Part shown: one piece after another, positions 51,936-60,949 of the stretch
Numbering within the stretch: the stretch's first letter is position 1
Layout: every line of letters starts with the position of its first letter
From: Olavius algarvensis associated proteobacterium Delta 3
GTDB lineage: Bacteria > Desulfobacterota > Desulfobacteria > Desulfobacterales > CAFBRK01
Direction: 5' to 3'
NCBI GenBank assembly: GCA_903231505.1
Contig: CAFBRK010000214.1
Location: 86,416-150,415 of the forward strand
DNA: 64,000 nucleotides
The notes under the pieces: model-generated
Database searches by the model: none
The model's input: the letters and a program-made list of their open reading frames with translations, nothing else
Told to the model about the DNA's origin: nothing
Made by a program: the position numbers and the translations under genes

Positions 51936-53186
51936 ATGACACACACCAGCGAAAAAAGCCGCATCCTGTTTCTGGATAACTTGCGTTACCTCATGGTGCT
52001 GCTGGTTCTTATCCTGCATGCAGCGATCAGCTACAGCAATTTTGTACCATGGTGGTGCGTTAAAGAGCCAAATGTGCATGCCGCTGTTTTTGATGTTCTC
52101 ATACTGATCCTGGATGTGTTTCTCATGCCGGTTCTGTTTTTTATCGCCGGCTATTTTGCCATATCGTCGTTTCGAAAAAAGGGTACACGGCGTTTCCTCA
52201 AGCGAAAATTCAAGCGATTGGGACTACCCCTGTTGATCGGCATTCCTCTGGTCAGCCCGTCTTTCTCCTATATCTACCATTTTACCCGGAACGGATTTTC
52301 GAGTCACATGGGTTTTGGTGCCTACTGGATGGATTACCTGAAAACCGCCGGAGATTTCTCCATCGGCACCATGACCTCGATCGATCAATTCAGTCAGTCG
52401 CATCTCTGGTTTATGTCCTTACTTCTGTTCTTTTTTGTTGTTTTTGGACTGTGCGTGGGGACAACGAGGCTCGATGACGGTTCCGCTGCGGTCGACCGTT
52501 CGGGGAGTACCTCACCAGGATCCATTTTAATCATACTGGCTGTTATGGGGATTCTTTCCGCCGTATTTGCATTGATCGGGAATATGCTGTTTGCCCGCCC
52601 TGAAAATCCGGAGCCGTGGGTCACCATCGCAAATCTCCTCCAATTCCAGCCCGACAGTGTGGGAACCTATATTCTCTATTTCGGTGTTGGAATTTACGCG
52701 TCCCACAAGAAATGGTTCATAACCACGAAAATCCCGGGCCATCCGGCGATTTGGCTCATCTCGTGTGCCCTTCTGTCAGGGTCCCTTCTGCTGACGCTGA
52801 ACCGATTAATGCTGAATTTTTCGATAGGGATCTTTCTCTTATATCTTTTGGCCAGATCGTTTCTGTGTGTCTCGTTTCTGGCAGCATTCTCATCATGGGC
52901 GGCCGGCCACTGGAATCGACCTTCCCAATTTCATAGACTGCTGGCTCTCAATTCCTATCATATCTATATGACGCACTTCTTAATCGTCGTTATCATGCAA
53001 CTGGTTCTGGCTGGCTGGTCAGACGGCTCGGTCTTCGTCAAATTCGGAATTGTTTCAGCCGCGTCCATTTTGGCCAGTTTCGGAATTAGTCATTATGCAT
53101 TGAGACCCTACCCTCGTCTGTCAGTCGTCGGAATCTACACCTTATTCGCCATAACATTGATAACCATTCGCCCCGAGGGGTTATAA
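51936..53186 (+). CDS. Acyltransferase 3 family membrane protein (intact copy)
   Basis: A 416-residue multi-pass membrane protein with about ten hydrophobic segments, starting with SRILFLDNLRYLMVLLVLIL. The acyltransferase 3 hallmark is the histidine in the first helix (ILHAAISYSNF). A further motif, LNSYHIYMTHFLIVVI, near the C-terminus matches the family. Relatives O-acetylate glycans or act as glucan-modifying MdoC/OpgC-type proteins; the text FFIAGYFAISSFRKKG supports this group. It is the intact partner of the broken gene at 45922. The ATG at 51936 is aligned with the start of the other copy. Confidence 0.88.
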   Translation: MTHTSEKSRILFLDNLRYLMVLLVLILHAAISYSNFVPWWCVKEPNVHAAVFDVLILILDVFLMPVLFFIAGYFAISSFRKKGTRRFLKRKFKRLGLPLLIGIPLVSPSFSYIYHFTRNGFSSHMGFGAYWMDYLKTAGDFSIGTMTSIDQFSQSHLWFMSLLLFFFVVFGLCVGTTRLDDGSAAVDRSGSTSPGSILIILAVMGILSAVFALIGNMLFARPENPEPWVTIANLLQFQPDSVGTYILYFGVGIYASHKKWFITTKIPGHPAIWLISCALLSGSLLLTLNRLMLNFSIGIFLLYLLARSFLCVSFLAAFSSWAAGHWNRPSQFHRLLALNSYHIYMTHFLIVVIMQLVLAGWSDGSVFVKFGIVSAASILASFGISHYALRPYPRLSVVGIYTLFAITLITIRPEGL

Positions 53187-53287
53187 TCGATTGGGCCTGC
53201 GGTCTCAGAACATCCACAGGCCCGAAAAATAAAATCGCGGCGGATGGCAATCGGATCTTTTTGACTCCGAGGGTTTAGTAATTAGTA

Positions 53288-53308
53288 TAACATTATCGGA
53301 TAATGTTA
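53288..53308. promoter_or_regulatory. 21-base palindrome
   Basis: Half-sites TAACATTATC and GATAATGTTA flank one central G. No T tract follows, so it is more like an operator or a short palindromic repeat than a terminator. The nearest gene to the right is the broken dehydrogenase fragment, then the AhpD-like gene. Confidence 0.35.
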
Positions 53309-53471
53309 AATCTATGCAGAATCTGCGCCCTATTCCTTTTATCAGCGCAGAAGATGAGTTCGACGCCACGAGTTTACCAGATAGCGATCACCGCCTGCGT
53401 CCCTTTACTCCAGTCTTGTTAACGAAAGCGATTTCCTTGCCGTTGTAGGCCGGACCTGTCAACGGCCGATA

Positions 53472-53609
53472 GCGGCATTCTATGACGGCCAGATAAAAAC
53501 AGCCACCTATTATAGCGAAACCGTGCTCCCGGAAACCCTGGGAGCGATGGAGGGAATTCTGAGCGGCAACCGCGCGACCCTCGATATGGAGGAGAGAGCT
53601 TTTGGATAG
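53472..53609 (+). pseudogene. C-terminal remnant of an acyl-CoA dehydrogenase
   Basis: The frame AAFYDGQIKTATYYSETVLP then ETLGAMEGILSGN and MEERAFG-stop matches the last 45 residues of the dehydrogenase at 47048-48898 with few changes. No start or upstream domain remains. It follows the intact acyltransferase copy, in the same order as the other, reciprocal pair. Confidence 0.85.
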
Positions 53610-53675
53610 AAAGAAAAATTTCGAACCCACGATTGCGACCCAATTGAATTCCCGAAAATCGAAAGGAGAGACATT

Positions 53676-54089
53676 ATGGCCACCGTTGAAATGATTGAAT
53701 ATGAAAAGGCAAGCCCGGAGGTGCGTGAAGTTTATGACGACATTATGGCGACACGGAACATAGACTGGGTCAACAACTTCTGGAAGGTGCTGGCGGTTCA
53801 GCCGGAGCTGTTGCGGCGCACCTGGAACGGGGTCAAGGAGGTCATGGCGCCCGGCGCCATCGACGCCCTTACGAAGGAAATGCTATACGTTGCCGTAAGT
53901 GTCGGCAATGCCTGTAAATACTGCATCAACAGCCATACGGCGGCTGCGAGGAAAAAGGGTATGAGCGAAGCGATGCTGGCCGAGTTGATGGCGGTTGTTG
54001 CCATGGCGAATCAGACCAACGCGTTGGCCAACGGCTTCCAGATACACCTTGACGACGCCTTCCAGAATGGCGGCCAAACGCCCGAATAA
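53676..54089 (+). CDS. AhpD-like carboxymuconolactone decarboxylase family protein
   Basis: A 137-residue protein with the AhpD-type redox motif C80-KY-C83 followed by INSH87, so it is probably a thiol peroxidase partner or other disulfide enzyme rather than a decarboxylase. The helical pattern and size are normal. The start has GAAAGGAGAG upstream. It is encoded after the remnant of the dehydrogenase. Confidence 0.88.
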   Translation: MATVEMIEYEKASPEVREVYDDIMATRNIDWVNNFWKVLAVQPELLRRTWNGVKEVMAPGAIDALTKEMLYVAVSVGNACKYCINSHTAAARKKGMSEAMLAELMAVVAMANQTNALANGFQIHLDDAFQNGGQTPE

Positions 54090-54265
54090 AGCATCAGACC
54101 CCGGGCTTGCGTGTGGTTTCGGAACGGTATTCTGACAATCGCTATAAAAGAATCGCGTTTTTTATGAAGTTGAGGGGATGTCGATTGGTTCATACGTGTT
54201 GAAACGAGCAGATAGAACAGTCGATAAAATAAGTGACACGCTCCGAAAACAATACATGTGGATCG

Positions 54266-54766
54266 CTATTCAAGAACGGTAATCGGATCCGTGAATAGTT
54301 TTGAATTTGGAATCAGCACCTTATTTCCCTCGGAATCGAGCTCCGTGTAGCGTAAATCGATGGAGATCACGATTCCTTCGTACCCGGATATCCTGATGCG
54401 GTTTCCTATCTCAAAGGGTCGGTACAGCAGAATGAGAACGCCGGACAACAGATTGGAAATAGTGTCTTTCAGAGCAAAGCCGAGTGCAAACCCCGTCAGC
54501 CCCAAGCCGGCCACCAGGGCGGAAACGTTTATGCCCAATGTCCCCAGGGCCGTTAACATACCAAAGATCATTATTGCGATACTGCTCGTTCGGGCAATCA
54601 GCGGTGTGAGAGTGTCATCTAATTTAAAGCGATCGGCGGCGGTGAAAATTGCTTTTTTCACTATTCTCGCCAGGAAAAAAGAAAAAATAATGATTAATAT
54701 AACTCCGATTACTCTCGGTACCCAAAGAGTTGCTGCGCCCAGCAAATAGTGTGCAATGTTATTCAT
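54266..54766 (-). CDS. Small MscS-type mechanosensitive channel
   Basis: A 166-residue protein with two or three helices and the MscS pore-lining helix and beta domain: ALVAGLGLTGFALGFALKDT (glycine/alanine packing of TM3), then ILLYRPFEIGNRIRISG and VLIPNSKLF. It ends right after the beta domain, so it lacks the large C-terminal vestibule of E. coli MscS. The N-terminus has extra hydrophobic segments (LWVPRVIGVILIIIFSFFLA). It probably protects against osmotic downshock. Confidence 0.9.
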   Translation of the reverse strand: MNNIAHYLLGAATLWVPRVIGVILIIIFSFFLARIVKKAIFTAADRFKLDDTLTPLIARTSSIAIMIFGMLTALGTLGINVSALVAGLGLTGFALGFALKDTISNLLSGVLILLYRPFEIGNRIRISGYEGIVISIDLRYTELDSEGNKVLIPNSKLFTDPITVLE

Positions 54767-54981
54767 GGTCTGCCAATCTCAGGTTGTCATAAAAAAATAC
54801 CTGACGGAAACGGTGCGCTGCCGATGTAAAGCGTTGCATCCCGGTGTGGAAATGCTCAATCATATCTTATCTTAAACAACCGGCATGAAAAGTGTAGGCT
54901 TTTTTTAACCAATTAAATATACCCTCACTGCCTCCGTCCCCTGTGGCCCCATATTCGTCGAACAAGAGGGGCCAACAAAAC

Positions 54982-55485
54982 CTACCGCTGATTCGGGGAT
55001 GCCCCTCTGTTTTCAACGTCAGACGTTGCCATAAACAGTTCAAGATTTTTAGAAGCTTGTTTTCGAACGTAATTCCGTATCAGAGGGCTCCATCCTAAAA
55101 TCAACCCAACAGGCCCAAGTGCCATGAAACTCCATTTCCAAAAATTGAAGCTATCTTGATGTTGAATGATTTTTCCATCTTGAAACTGAAATGTTGCATC
55201 AATTTTGTTGTGGACGCTTCGACCCGTTGTTGAAAAAATGTATTTTGCTTCCCAATGCGCCCTGCCTGTTGTTTCATCTGACTGAATGTCGTTAAACGTC
55301 AACTCGAATCCTTTGGCTTTCGCACACAGCATTTTCCACATATTTGCCGCTTTAGAGCCTCTCAATAGCTGAAAGATTGGATCAGAAAACTCGATGTTTT
55401 CATGATAGCATTGCACCATGCCATCGCCATCTAAGCTTTGAAAACAGGAGTAAAACCTTTCGATCAAATCTGTATTCGGATACAT
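54982..55485 (-). CDS. SnoaL/NTF2-like protein
   Basis: A 167-residue protein with the SnoaL-type alpha/beta cone: LIERFYSCFQSLDGDGMVQC, YHENIEFSDPIF, GRAHWEAKYIFS and KIIQHQDSFNFWKW. A hydrophobic stretch (FMALGPVGLILGW) and basic C-terminus follow, so it may touch the membrane. The ATG at 55485 has AAGGAG upstream. Members range from enzymes to binding proteins, so no reaction can be named. Confidence 0.85.
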   Translation of the reverse strand: MYPNTDLIERFYSCFQSLDGDGMVQCYHENIEFSDPIFQLLRGSKAANMWKMLCAKAKGFELTFNDIQSDETTGRAHWEAKYIFSTTGRSVHNKIDATFQFQDGKIIQHQDSFNFWKWSFMALGPVGLILGWSPLIRNYVRKQASKNLELFMATSDVENRGASPNQR

Positions 55486-55693
55486 ATATCTCCTTGTATT
55501 ACTGAATTCCGCCGGCAAAAGCTCAATTGTTTTGGGGAGTCTCTATAAATAACACCATTCCCTTATGAGATGAAATTCACGGTTTACGTTTTTAGCCCTG
55601 GAAGTCGATGTTAACGGCAGCCCGCATGGGTGACCAGCAGGCAGGGACTGAATGCGTTAAAGCGGTCTTTACGCCTTCTGCTCCGCTGGCTGG

Positions 55694-56347
55694 TCAGGCG
55701 GATGAAGCCCTGCCGCGTTCATTGAGATAATGATGCCAGAGTATTCTTGCGGCCACTGCTCGCCACGGCCTCCAAGTCTCTGCAATTTGGTCCACTGTTT
55801 CAGAACTGGGAACCGTTGGCAACTCTCTCAATTCCTGAATGGCCTTTGCTAATGCAAGATCCCCCGAAGGCCACGCATCCGATCTGCGCAAGGCAAACAG
55901 CAGGTATGTATCGGCGGTCCAAGCTCCGATTCCTCTTACTTCCATCAAGCGTTTCCTGGCCTGGTCATCGGGCATGCTTTCGAGCCCTTTCAGGTCGAAC
56001 GCCCCGGTCATAATTTTGTGGGCTATGCCGCGAACATACGATATTTTCTGGCGACTAAAGCCTATTCCCCTCAATGTGCTGTCATCCAAGTACAAAAACT
56101 TTTCAGGATGGATTGCGCCGACGACCGTTTCCAATTTGGCAAACGCTGTGTGTGCTGATTCCAAAGATACTTGTTGGGATAGGATGGCGATAACAATACC
56201 CGAAAATCCAGGTGCATGGCACCAGAATGGAGGATCCCCCCACCTTGAGACAACTGCTGCGAGATCCGAGTCCCGTGATGATAACTCAGAGACGCCTCGA
56301 TAATATATTTTATCCGTGAGTGCCAGAGGACTGACAAGGTCACCCAT
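55694..56347 (-). CDS. DNA-3-methyladenine glycosylase (AlkA-like, HhH-GPD)
   Basis: A 217-residue base-excision repair enzyme. The helix-hairpin-helix MEVRGIGAWTADTYLLF and the following DAWPSGDLAL, with its conserved aspartate, are typical of AlkA. IVIAILSQQVSLESAHTAF is the family's early helix. It removes alkylated bases from DNA. It lacks the N-terminal AlkA_N domain of the E. coli enzyme, like many shorter relatives. Confidence 0.9.
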   Translation of the reverse strand: MGDLVSPLALTDKIYYRGVSELSSRDSDLAAVVSRWGDPPFWCHAPGFSGIVIAILSQQVSLESAHTAFAKLETVVGAIHPEKFLYLDDSTLRGIGFSRQKISYVRGIAHKIMTGAFDLKGLESMPDDQARKRLMEVRGIGAWTADTYLLFALRRSDAWPSGDLALAKAIQELRELPTVPSSETVDQIAETWRPWRAVAARILWHHYLNERGRASSA

Positions 56348-56469
56348 TATTCGAAAACCGATGTATTGGTTGCCTATTGGAATGCGTCAGATAGGGCCTG
56401 GCGCTAAACCACCATGGTTTGGAGTTTTGGTGCAATGTTCGGGTTAGACCCTCATACCAACTACACATG

Positions 56470-57630
56470 TCACCGCTCAAGATAGTCACGACATGATACG
56501 CCATTCCCAAAACGCTGTGGTATGATACGCATCTTATCGAGTCGACGTGGATTAATCTCTTGATCATTAGTGATATCGCGGATTCGGATTTCGATGACTT
56601 GATCGGAAAACTGTTCCTTGATGACTCGGAACACCTCTGGGTCATGTTCTCCTGAATCGCCAATCAGAATGAATTTCCGTCTCGGAAAATGAACCATCAA
56701 CGCACTGATTTGACCTATTTTTTGTTCGAACGTCGTTTGATTAGAGCCATCCCGAAAAAGCTTCCAGAGATCCTGATATGATTCGGACTCAAAAGGATTG
56801 ATTCTGACATTTTTCATGTGAAAACTGCCGGATGGAAATCCAACGGATTCGCTAAACAAAAAATGAGCAAGCGGCCCATATAATTGCCAGGGACCTCCCG
56901 ACACATAGTGAAATGCCACAGTCTGATCAAACGCCCGATACATTTCAGGCATACAGGGGGCGGCAACAAAGTCACGGAAAAATGTATTCGTCAATACCAC
57001 CTGCTCACCGGCCGGTATCTCGGTGACTTTGATCGTATCGTCAATGTCGGAAATGACCGAGACACCTGCCGGTTCGAGCAATCTGACGCGTCCCTTACCA
57101 ACGTGGTTTTTAGACACCGCCCGATAGGTCAACCAGCCCTGTTCGGACGCCTGTGCGTCAAGAAGCCGCGTCACTTTATTATCTGTGAGCGTTATGAAGC
57201 CGTCAATAAGCCCATTGTGATCCGTTCTCGAGTTCCCCCTTTTATCCTTTAGCTGAAATGTGTCGTTGTCTGGATCATTGTCAAATCCAAAGACAACCAC
57301 CTCGCCGGAATCGCTATCCGCAACAAAATCCTCAGCTCGCGACATAAATATGTCTTTTTGGGTTTCATCCAAGTTTTCCAGCCCGGCCCTTTTTCGTATG
57401 ATCCTCCTGGCACCTTTCGCAGCTAAACGGCGAAACGCATCAGATTTCTCTCGCACCCAGATACGTAATGGAATAATCCAATTGTTACCCTCCCGGTAAC
57501 CATAGCTTGTATAAAACGTAACGTGTTTTTCCGGCACTGTTTTCTTTCCATCGGCCCAAACGGTTTTCGGCAATAATAAGGTCAGGGCGATCAGGCCACC
57601 CGTCACACCGACTGTAATAAATCTTAGCAT
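56470..57630 (-). CDS. App1-like (DUF2183) phosphatidate phosphatase family protein
   Basis: A 386-residue secreted protein (signal peptide about 1-26) of the App1 family. The HAD-like catalytic motif SDIDDTIK is clear, with LTNTFFRDF, FHYVSGGPWQLY and FILIGDSGEHDPEVF following. Yeast App1 is a phosphatidate phosphatase; bacterial proteins of this type are usually secreted and uncharacterised. The next minus-strand gene to its right, across about 115 bases, is a CDP-alcohol phosphatidyltransferase-like gene, which supports a role in phospholipid metabolism (inference). Confidence 0.88.
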   Translation of the reverse strand: MLRFITVGVTGGLIALTLLLPKTVWADGKKTVPEKHVTFYTSYGYREGNNWIIPLRIWVREKSDAFRRLAAKGARRIIRKRAGLENLDETQKDIFMSRAEDFVADSDSGEVVVFGFDNDPDNDTFQLKDKRGNSRTDHNGLIDGFITLTDNKVTRLLDAQASEQGWLTYRAVSKNHVGKGRVRLLEPAGVSVISDIDDTIKVTEIPAGEQVVLTNTFFRDFVAAPCMPEMYRAFDQTVAFHYVSGGPWQLYGPLAHFLFSESVGFPSGSFHMKNVRINPFESESYQDLWKLFRDGSNQTTFEQKIGQISALMVHFPRRKFILIGDSGEHDPEVFRVIKEQFSDQVIEIRIRDITNDQEINPRRLDKMRIIPQRFGNGVSCRDYLER

Positions 57631-57746
57631 GAATTCGATGATGTATTCTGCGGAATCCTGCGTTTAGGAGAGCATGCGGGGCCTGCACAACGTTTTACAC
57701 ACTTAGCCCGATTAACATGAGAATAATCAATGTAAAAAACTTCCAC

Positions 57747-58424
57747 TTATCGAAGATCACCGTCTTTAGCTTGCATGTCCCGATGCCATAGTTTTTTTTG
57801 AACTTGAAACGTGTTCACAATTAGCCCGAAAAGGCAGAGAGCAACAACTATCGGAAGCAAGATATTGAAATATCTCGTTCCGAAATAAATTACAAAGGTA
57901 TTGATCAGGATGAAGACAACTCTTACCTCTGTTGGCCCCATACGGTAATAGTATATTTGGAATTCATTGGTGGCGGCAAAGGATAAAAAAGAACTCACCA
58001 TGTAAGCACCCAGTATAACGACCAAAGCGAAATACCATATCTCCAGTCCATCGGGAGAAATCATATATCCGACGAAAACGAATGAACAAAGGAAAATATA
58101 ATCAAGGAAGTGGTCCATGTAAAATCCCCATTTAATCAAACCGGTATTCCTCTGCCTTCCGAGCTCGCCGTCAAATAGATCTGTCAGATATTGGAACAAA
58201 ATCATTAACGAAACCAGCCATAGAAATTGGAGGTTTTCTTTGGCGTAAAATGCCAAAATGACGTTAATAAGGCTCCAAATGAGAGTCATTAGAGTGAGAT
58301 GATAGGTCTCTATACGCCGGGGTATTTTGGGGACAGCCCAATTTTTCAGTAAGTTTTCCGGACGGCTCAACAAGGAATGTCCGACTTTCTTATCACCGCC
58401 AAATTTATGTTGTTTATCATTCAT
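57747..58424 (-). CDS. CDP-alcohol phosphatidyltransferase-like membrane protein
   Basis: A 225-residue membrane protein with the family motif in the form D82-x2-D85-G-x2-GR, then G100-x3-D104-x3-D108 (the canonical AR is GR here). All four catalytic aspartates are kept. Six hydrophobic helices are visible. It transfers a phosphatidyl group from a CDP-activated lipid to an alcohol; the acceptor is unknown. It overlaps the preceding small gene by eight bases, so the two form an operon. Confidence 0.85.
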   Translation of the reverse strand: MNDKQHKFGGDKKVGHSLLSRPENLLKNWAVPKIPRRIETYHLTLMTLIWSLINVILAFYAKENLQFLWLVSLMILFQYLTDLFDGELGRQRNTGLIKWGFYMDHFLDYIFLCSFVFVGYMISPDGLEIWYFALVVILGAYMVSSFLSFAATNEFQIYYYRMGPTEVRVVFILINTFVIYFGTRYFNILLPIVVALCLFGLIVNTFQVQKKLWHRDMQAKDGDLR

Positions 58425-58590
58425 AGGTTATACCGTCGACAAAGTACTCAAATAGCGGGTTCCCAAGCGAACAGATGACTATTACCCACGGTGTTATCAA
58501 GAATGCGACCCCAAACATGGCGAGAGGCAGCAGAAGCCACGCTACCAGCAGCTCAACTTCCCGCCTCTTGTATATTGTTTGCCAATTCAT
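58417..58590 (-). CDS. Small membrane protein overlapping the phosphatidyltransferase gene
   Basis: A 57-residue protein (ATG at 58590) with two closely spaced hydrophobic segments (VAWLLLPLAMFGVAFLITPWVIVI). Its last bases overlap the start of the next gene, which suggests translational coupling. The open frame extends further upstream without matching text. Family unknown; it could be an accessory subunit. Confidence 0.55.
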   Translation of the reverse strand: MNWQTIYKRREVELLVAWLLLPLAMFGVAFLITPWVIVICSLGNPLFEYFVDGITYE

Positions 58591-58752
58591 ATATGTAGAA
58601 TTAACGCCAAGCTGAAGGGCGCGACTGTTTGACATTCCCTCCAGCGATTTGTCCGTAAACGGGCTTTCGCTACAGGCAGCTCGACACAAAATCTCGCCAA
58701 AATATAAACCATGCGCTTTTTCGGCTGGAGTTCATTTGGTGCAATATCCAGG

Positions 58753-59451
58753 TTAATCGTTATTCCGTCCTGAGGACCTGTCAATATCAACGATTTTCGT
58801 ATTTCCTCCATAGTGCTTGGTTTCGTAGGATGTTATCCCCATGAGCTTTTTAGTGATTTCCCCCATTTTGTCTACATGCACTTTGATTTTAGTAATAGAC
58901 TCAAACATGGGATTGTCCTGTGATAACTCGGTCAAACTCAATTCCGTATAACCGACAATTAACTGCAATGGCTGGTTCAATTCATGGCACACGGCACCAG
59001 CCATCTCAAGAATCCCCTGAAGCTTTTCTTCCTGAACCCGTTTTATAGTCAATTCCTGGTGAACCAAAGCCGATTTAATTCGGGCCAGTAATTCTATCCG
59101 GTTAACGGGTTTGCGAACATAGTCTGTTCCTCCGGCTTCAAACGCGGTGCTCAAAACTGAGTCATCAGTGTTTGCCGTCACGAATATGATGGGAATATTA
59201 TTCGTCCGGGATGTTTGGCGTAATTTTTTACACACTTCAATGCCGCTCGTTTCAGGCATGCTGATATCAAGCAGAATAAGGTCCGGCTGATTTTCGACCG
59301 CATATTTCAAACAATCTTTCGCGTTCAGTGCACTGACCGTCTGGTAGCCGTTTTTTTTCAAAATGGTAGCTATGAATTGCACACTAACTTGATTGTCATC
59401 TGTTATTAAGATCGTTTTGGAAGAAATCGTGGACACATTCACCCCTTTCAT
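58753..59451 (-). CDS. Response regulator with HisKA domain but no ATPase domain
   Basis: A 232-residue protein: receiver domain (about 12-128; D62 in LILLDISMPETSG, K114 in YVRKPVNR), then a short coil and a HisKA dimerisation domain with H156 in AVCHELNQPLQLIVGYTE. It ends about 75 residues later without any N, G1 or G2 box, so it cannot be a complete kinase. It may act as a phosphotransfer protein or as a docking partner. A GTG at the fourth or sixth codon could be the true start, because GAAAGGGGTGA lies before the latter. Confidence 0.85.
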   Translation of the reverse strand: MKGVNVSTISSKTILITDDNQVSVQFIATILKKNGYQTVSALNAKDCLKYAVENQPDLILLDISMPETSGIEVCKKLRQTSRTNNIPIIFVTANTDDSVLSTAFEAGGTDYVRKPVNRIELLARIKSALVHQELTIKRVQEEKLQGILEMAGAVCHELNQPLQLIVGYTELSLTELSQDNPMFESITKIKVHVDKMGEITKKLMGITSYETKHYGGNTKIVDIDRSSGRNND

Positions 59452-59521
59452 AGGCTAACGCTGTGCTTCCGTGGCGGCTCATCAGCGATGCCCGTTGATA
59501 AGCTCTCGGTAACGGTAATTG

Positions 59522-59638
59522 AGTTTCCGGTATCTTTATGCGGTTTGACGGATCGATTGCAGCTATTCGGGTCCCATGGACCAGTACCGTTTGATCAGGG
59601 ATAATTATTTCTTCCGTCATCGGTACAAGGTTGACCAT
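59522..59638 (-). pseudogene. N-terminal remnant of an amidohydrolase
   Basis: The text LVPMTEEIIIPDQTVLVHGT then RIAAIDPSNRIKIPE is the typical start of imidazolonepropionase-like amidohydrolases. The frame then continues only as unrelated sequence. No metal-binding HxH or later domain is present here. Confidence 0.6.
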
Positions 59639-59685
59639 TACAAAGGCATATAGATGTTATGTTAGCTACGCTGGAAAACACTTCT

Positions 59686-60840
59686 CTATGCTAGACAGTT
59701 TCCCTTCTGTCTTGTGATTGTCTCCAACAATTGAATATTCCGCTTTTTGTATTCGGCTTGCAGATCATCGTAACAACCAACGGTTCGTCCAATGAATTCA
59801 GGAGGGCATATTCCCTCTCGACCGAAAAGCCCTCTGATAATCTGACGTGCTACAATCGCACAGGTATAACCTGTCGTACGAGCCATTGAAGTTGTCTGAG
59901 TTTTTTTATCGTATTGGTCCAGCAAGTAGTACGTGTAGCACACGCTTTCTCCATCTCTTTGTCCTTCCATGACAACTTGCATCACTGTGAAATCCTTCTC
60001 TCCTTCTTCTAAGTGCCATTTGTCAAATAACAGCTTGGAGGTCAGGGAGAGAGGTTTTACCTCTTGACCATCCACCTCAACTGCCGAAGTGCCGAAAAAG
60101 CCGCTCTCCCGAAAAACGCGCATTAGATTTGCATGACCTGGGTAACGGAGGGTCTTTTCTCGCATAAACGGGATATCCAAAGTTTCCCTCAACGTGCGGA
60201 GCCCATCTGTATTGAACGCCTCTAAGGTGTCAACATCCGGAACGTCAATCAACTCGATCTCCGAAAGGGCTGGCAGGATCACTTCTTGACCGTACTCCAC
60301 AAACCTGGCAGGGCGGATGTACTCTTCCAATACATCCGATGGGGAAAACACCGCTTTATATTCAAATGGCCAGTGGCGGACTTGCGGCAATCCGCCCACA
60401 TAGCATACATATCGATCTGTTTGATCCAGCAACTCGTATACATACCCTGCTATGATGTTGCACAAACCTGGAGCCACCCCGCAGTCGACCACTGCCGTAA
60501 CCTCTTTTGACTTGGCCAATTCGTCAAGTATAAAGGGATCTTCACCGAAAAAAGATATATCCACCACATTTTTTCCTGCCTCGATGATCTCGCGCAAGGT
60601 TTCAAAACCGATGGAGCCGGGAACAGCATTTATGACCAAATCGCTATCCTCCACTACCGAAGAAATCCTCCCATTTTCTTGAAGATCGGCTTGAATCCCT
60701 GTTATAGAAGCTTCTGCTTCCAGTCTTCCCAAAACCTCTTGTCTACGATCTACAACAACCACATCAATATCTATTTCTTGCGCCAAATCTTTCGCAATTG
60801 CGCTCCCAACCATACCGGCACCTAATACAGTGATTCTCAT
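59686..60840 (-). CDS. Saccharopine dehydrogenase-like oxidoreductase
   Basis: A 384-residue NAD(P)-dependent enzyme of the saccharopine dehydrogenase/LYS9 group, with Rossmann motif VLGAGMVGSAIA and VVDRRQEVL, DISFFGEDPF, VVDCGVAPGLCNIIAG and LRYPGHANLMRVF. Related bacterial proteins act in lysine or polyamine (carboxynorspermidine) metabolism; substrate unknown. It has GGAGG before the ATG at 60840. It lies at the left edge of the attC cassette array and may be outside it. Confidence 0.88.
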   Translation of the reverse strand: MRITVLGAGMVGSAIAKDLAQEIDIDVVVVDRRQEVLGRLEAEASITGIQADLQENGRISSVVEDSDLVINAVPGSIGFETLREIIEAGKNVVDISFFGEDPFILDELAKSKEVTAVVDCGVAPGLCNIIAGYVYELLDQTDRYVCYVGGLPQVRHWPFEYKAVFSPSDVLEEYIRPARFVEYGQEVILPALSEIELIDVPDVDTLEAFNTDGLRTLRETLDIPFMREKTLRYPGHANLMRVFRESGFFGTSAVEVDGQEVKPLSLTSKLLFDKWHLEEGEKDFTVMQVVMEGQRDGESVCYTYYLLDQYDKKTQTTSMARTTGYTCAIVARQIIRGLFGREGICPPEFIGRTVGCYDDLQAEYKKRNIQLLETITRQKGNCLA

Positions 60841-60879
60841 CAGATCCTCCCAATACTAATTCCTTCCTCAAGCCTGACG

Positions 60880-60949
60880 CGTGAGCTGATAAGCGCACAG
60901 TTTTTTGGTGGTTCTTTCGCCGTCGAATTGTGGGTCGGTTATGTTAGTC
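60880..60949 (-). mobile_element. Possible degenerate attC site after last cassette gene
   Basis: GTTAGTC (60943-60949) has the form of an attC R-box and overlaps the stop codon of the 60944 gene, as in the other cassettes. The opposite end (about TGACGCGTGAGCTGAT, 60883-60898) shares text with the good attC sites, but the second conserved box is not clear. Confidence 0.4.

Noticed and set aside
59453..59505. Possible attC site near GGCTAACGC at 59453
   Set aside because: One box fits (GTTAGCC on the minus strand), but the opposite arm does not pair convincingly.
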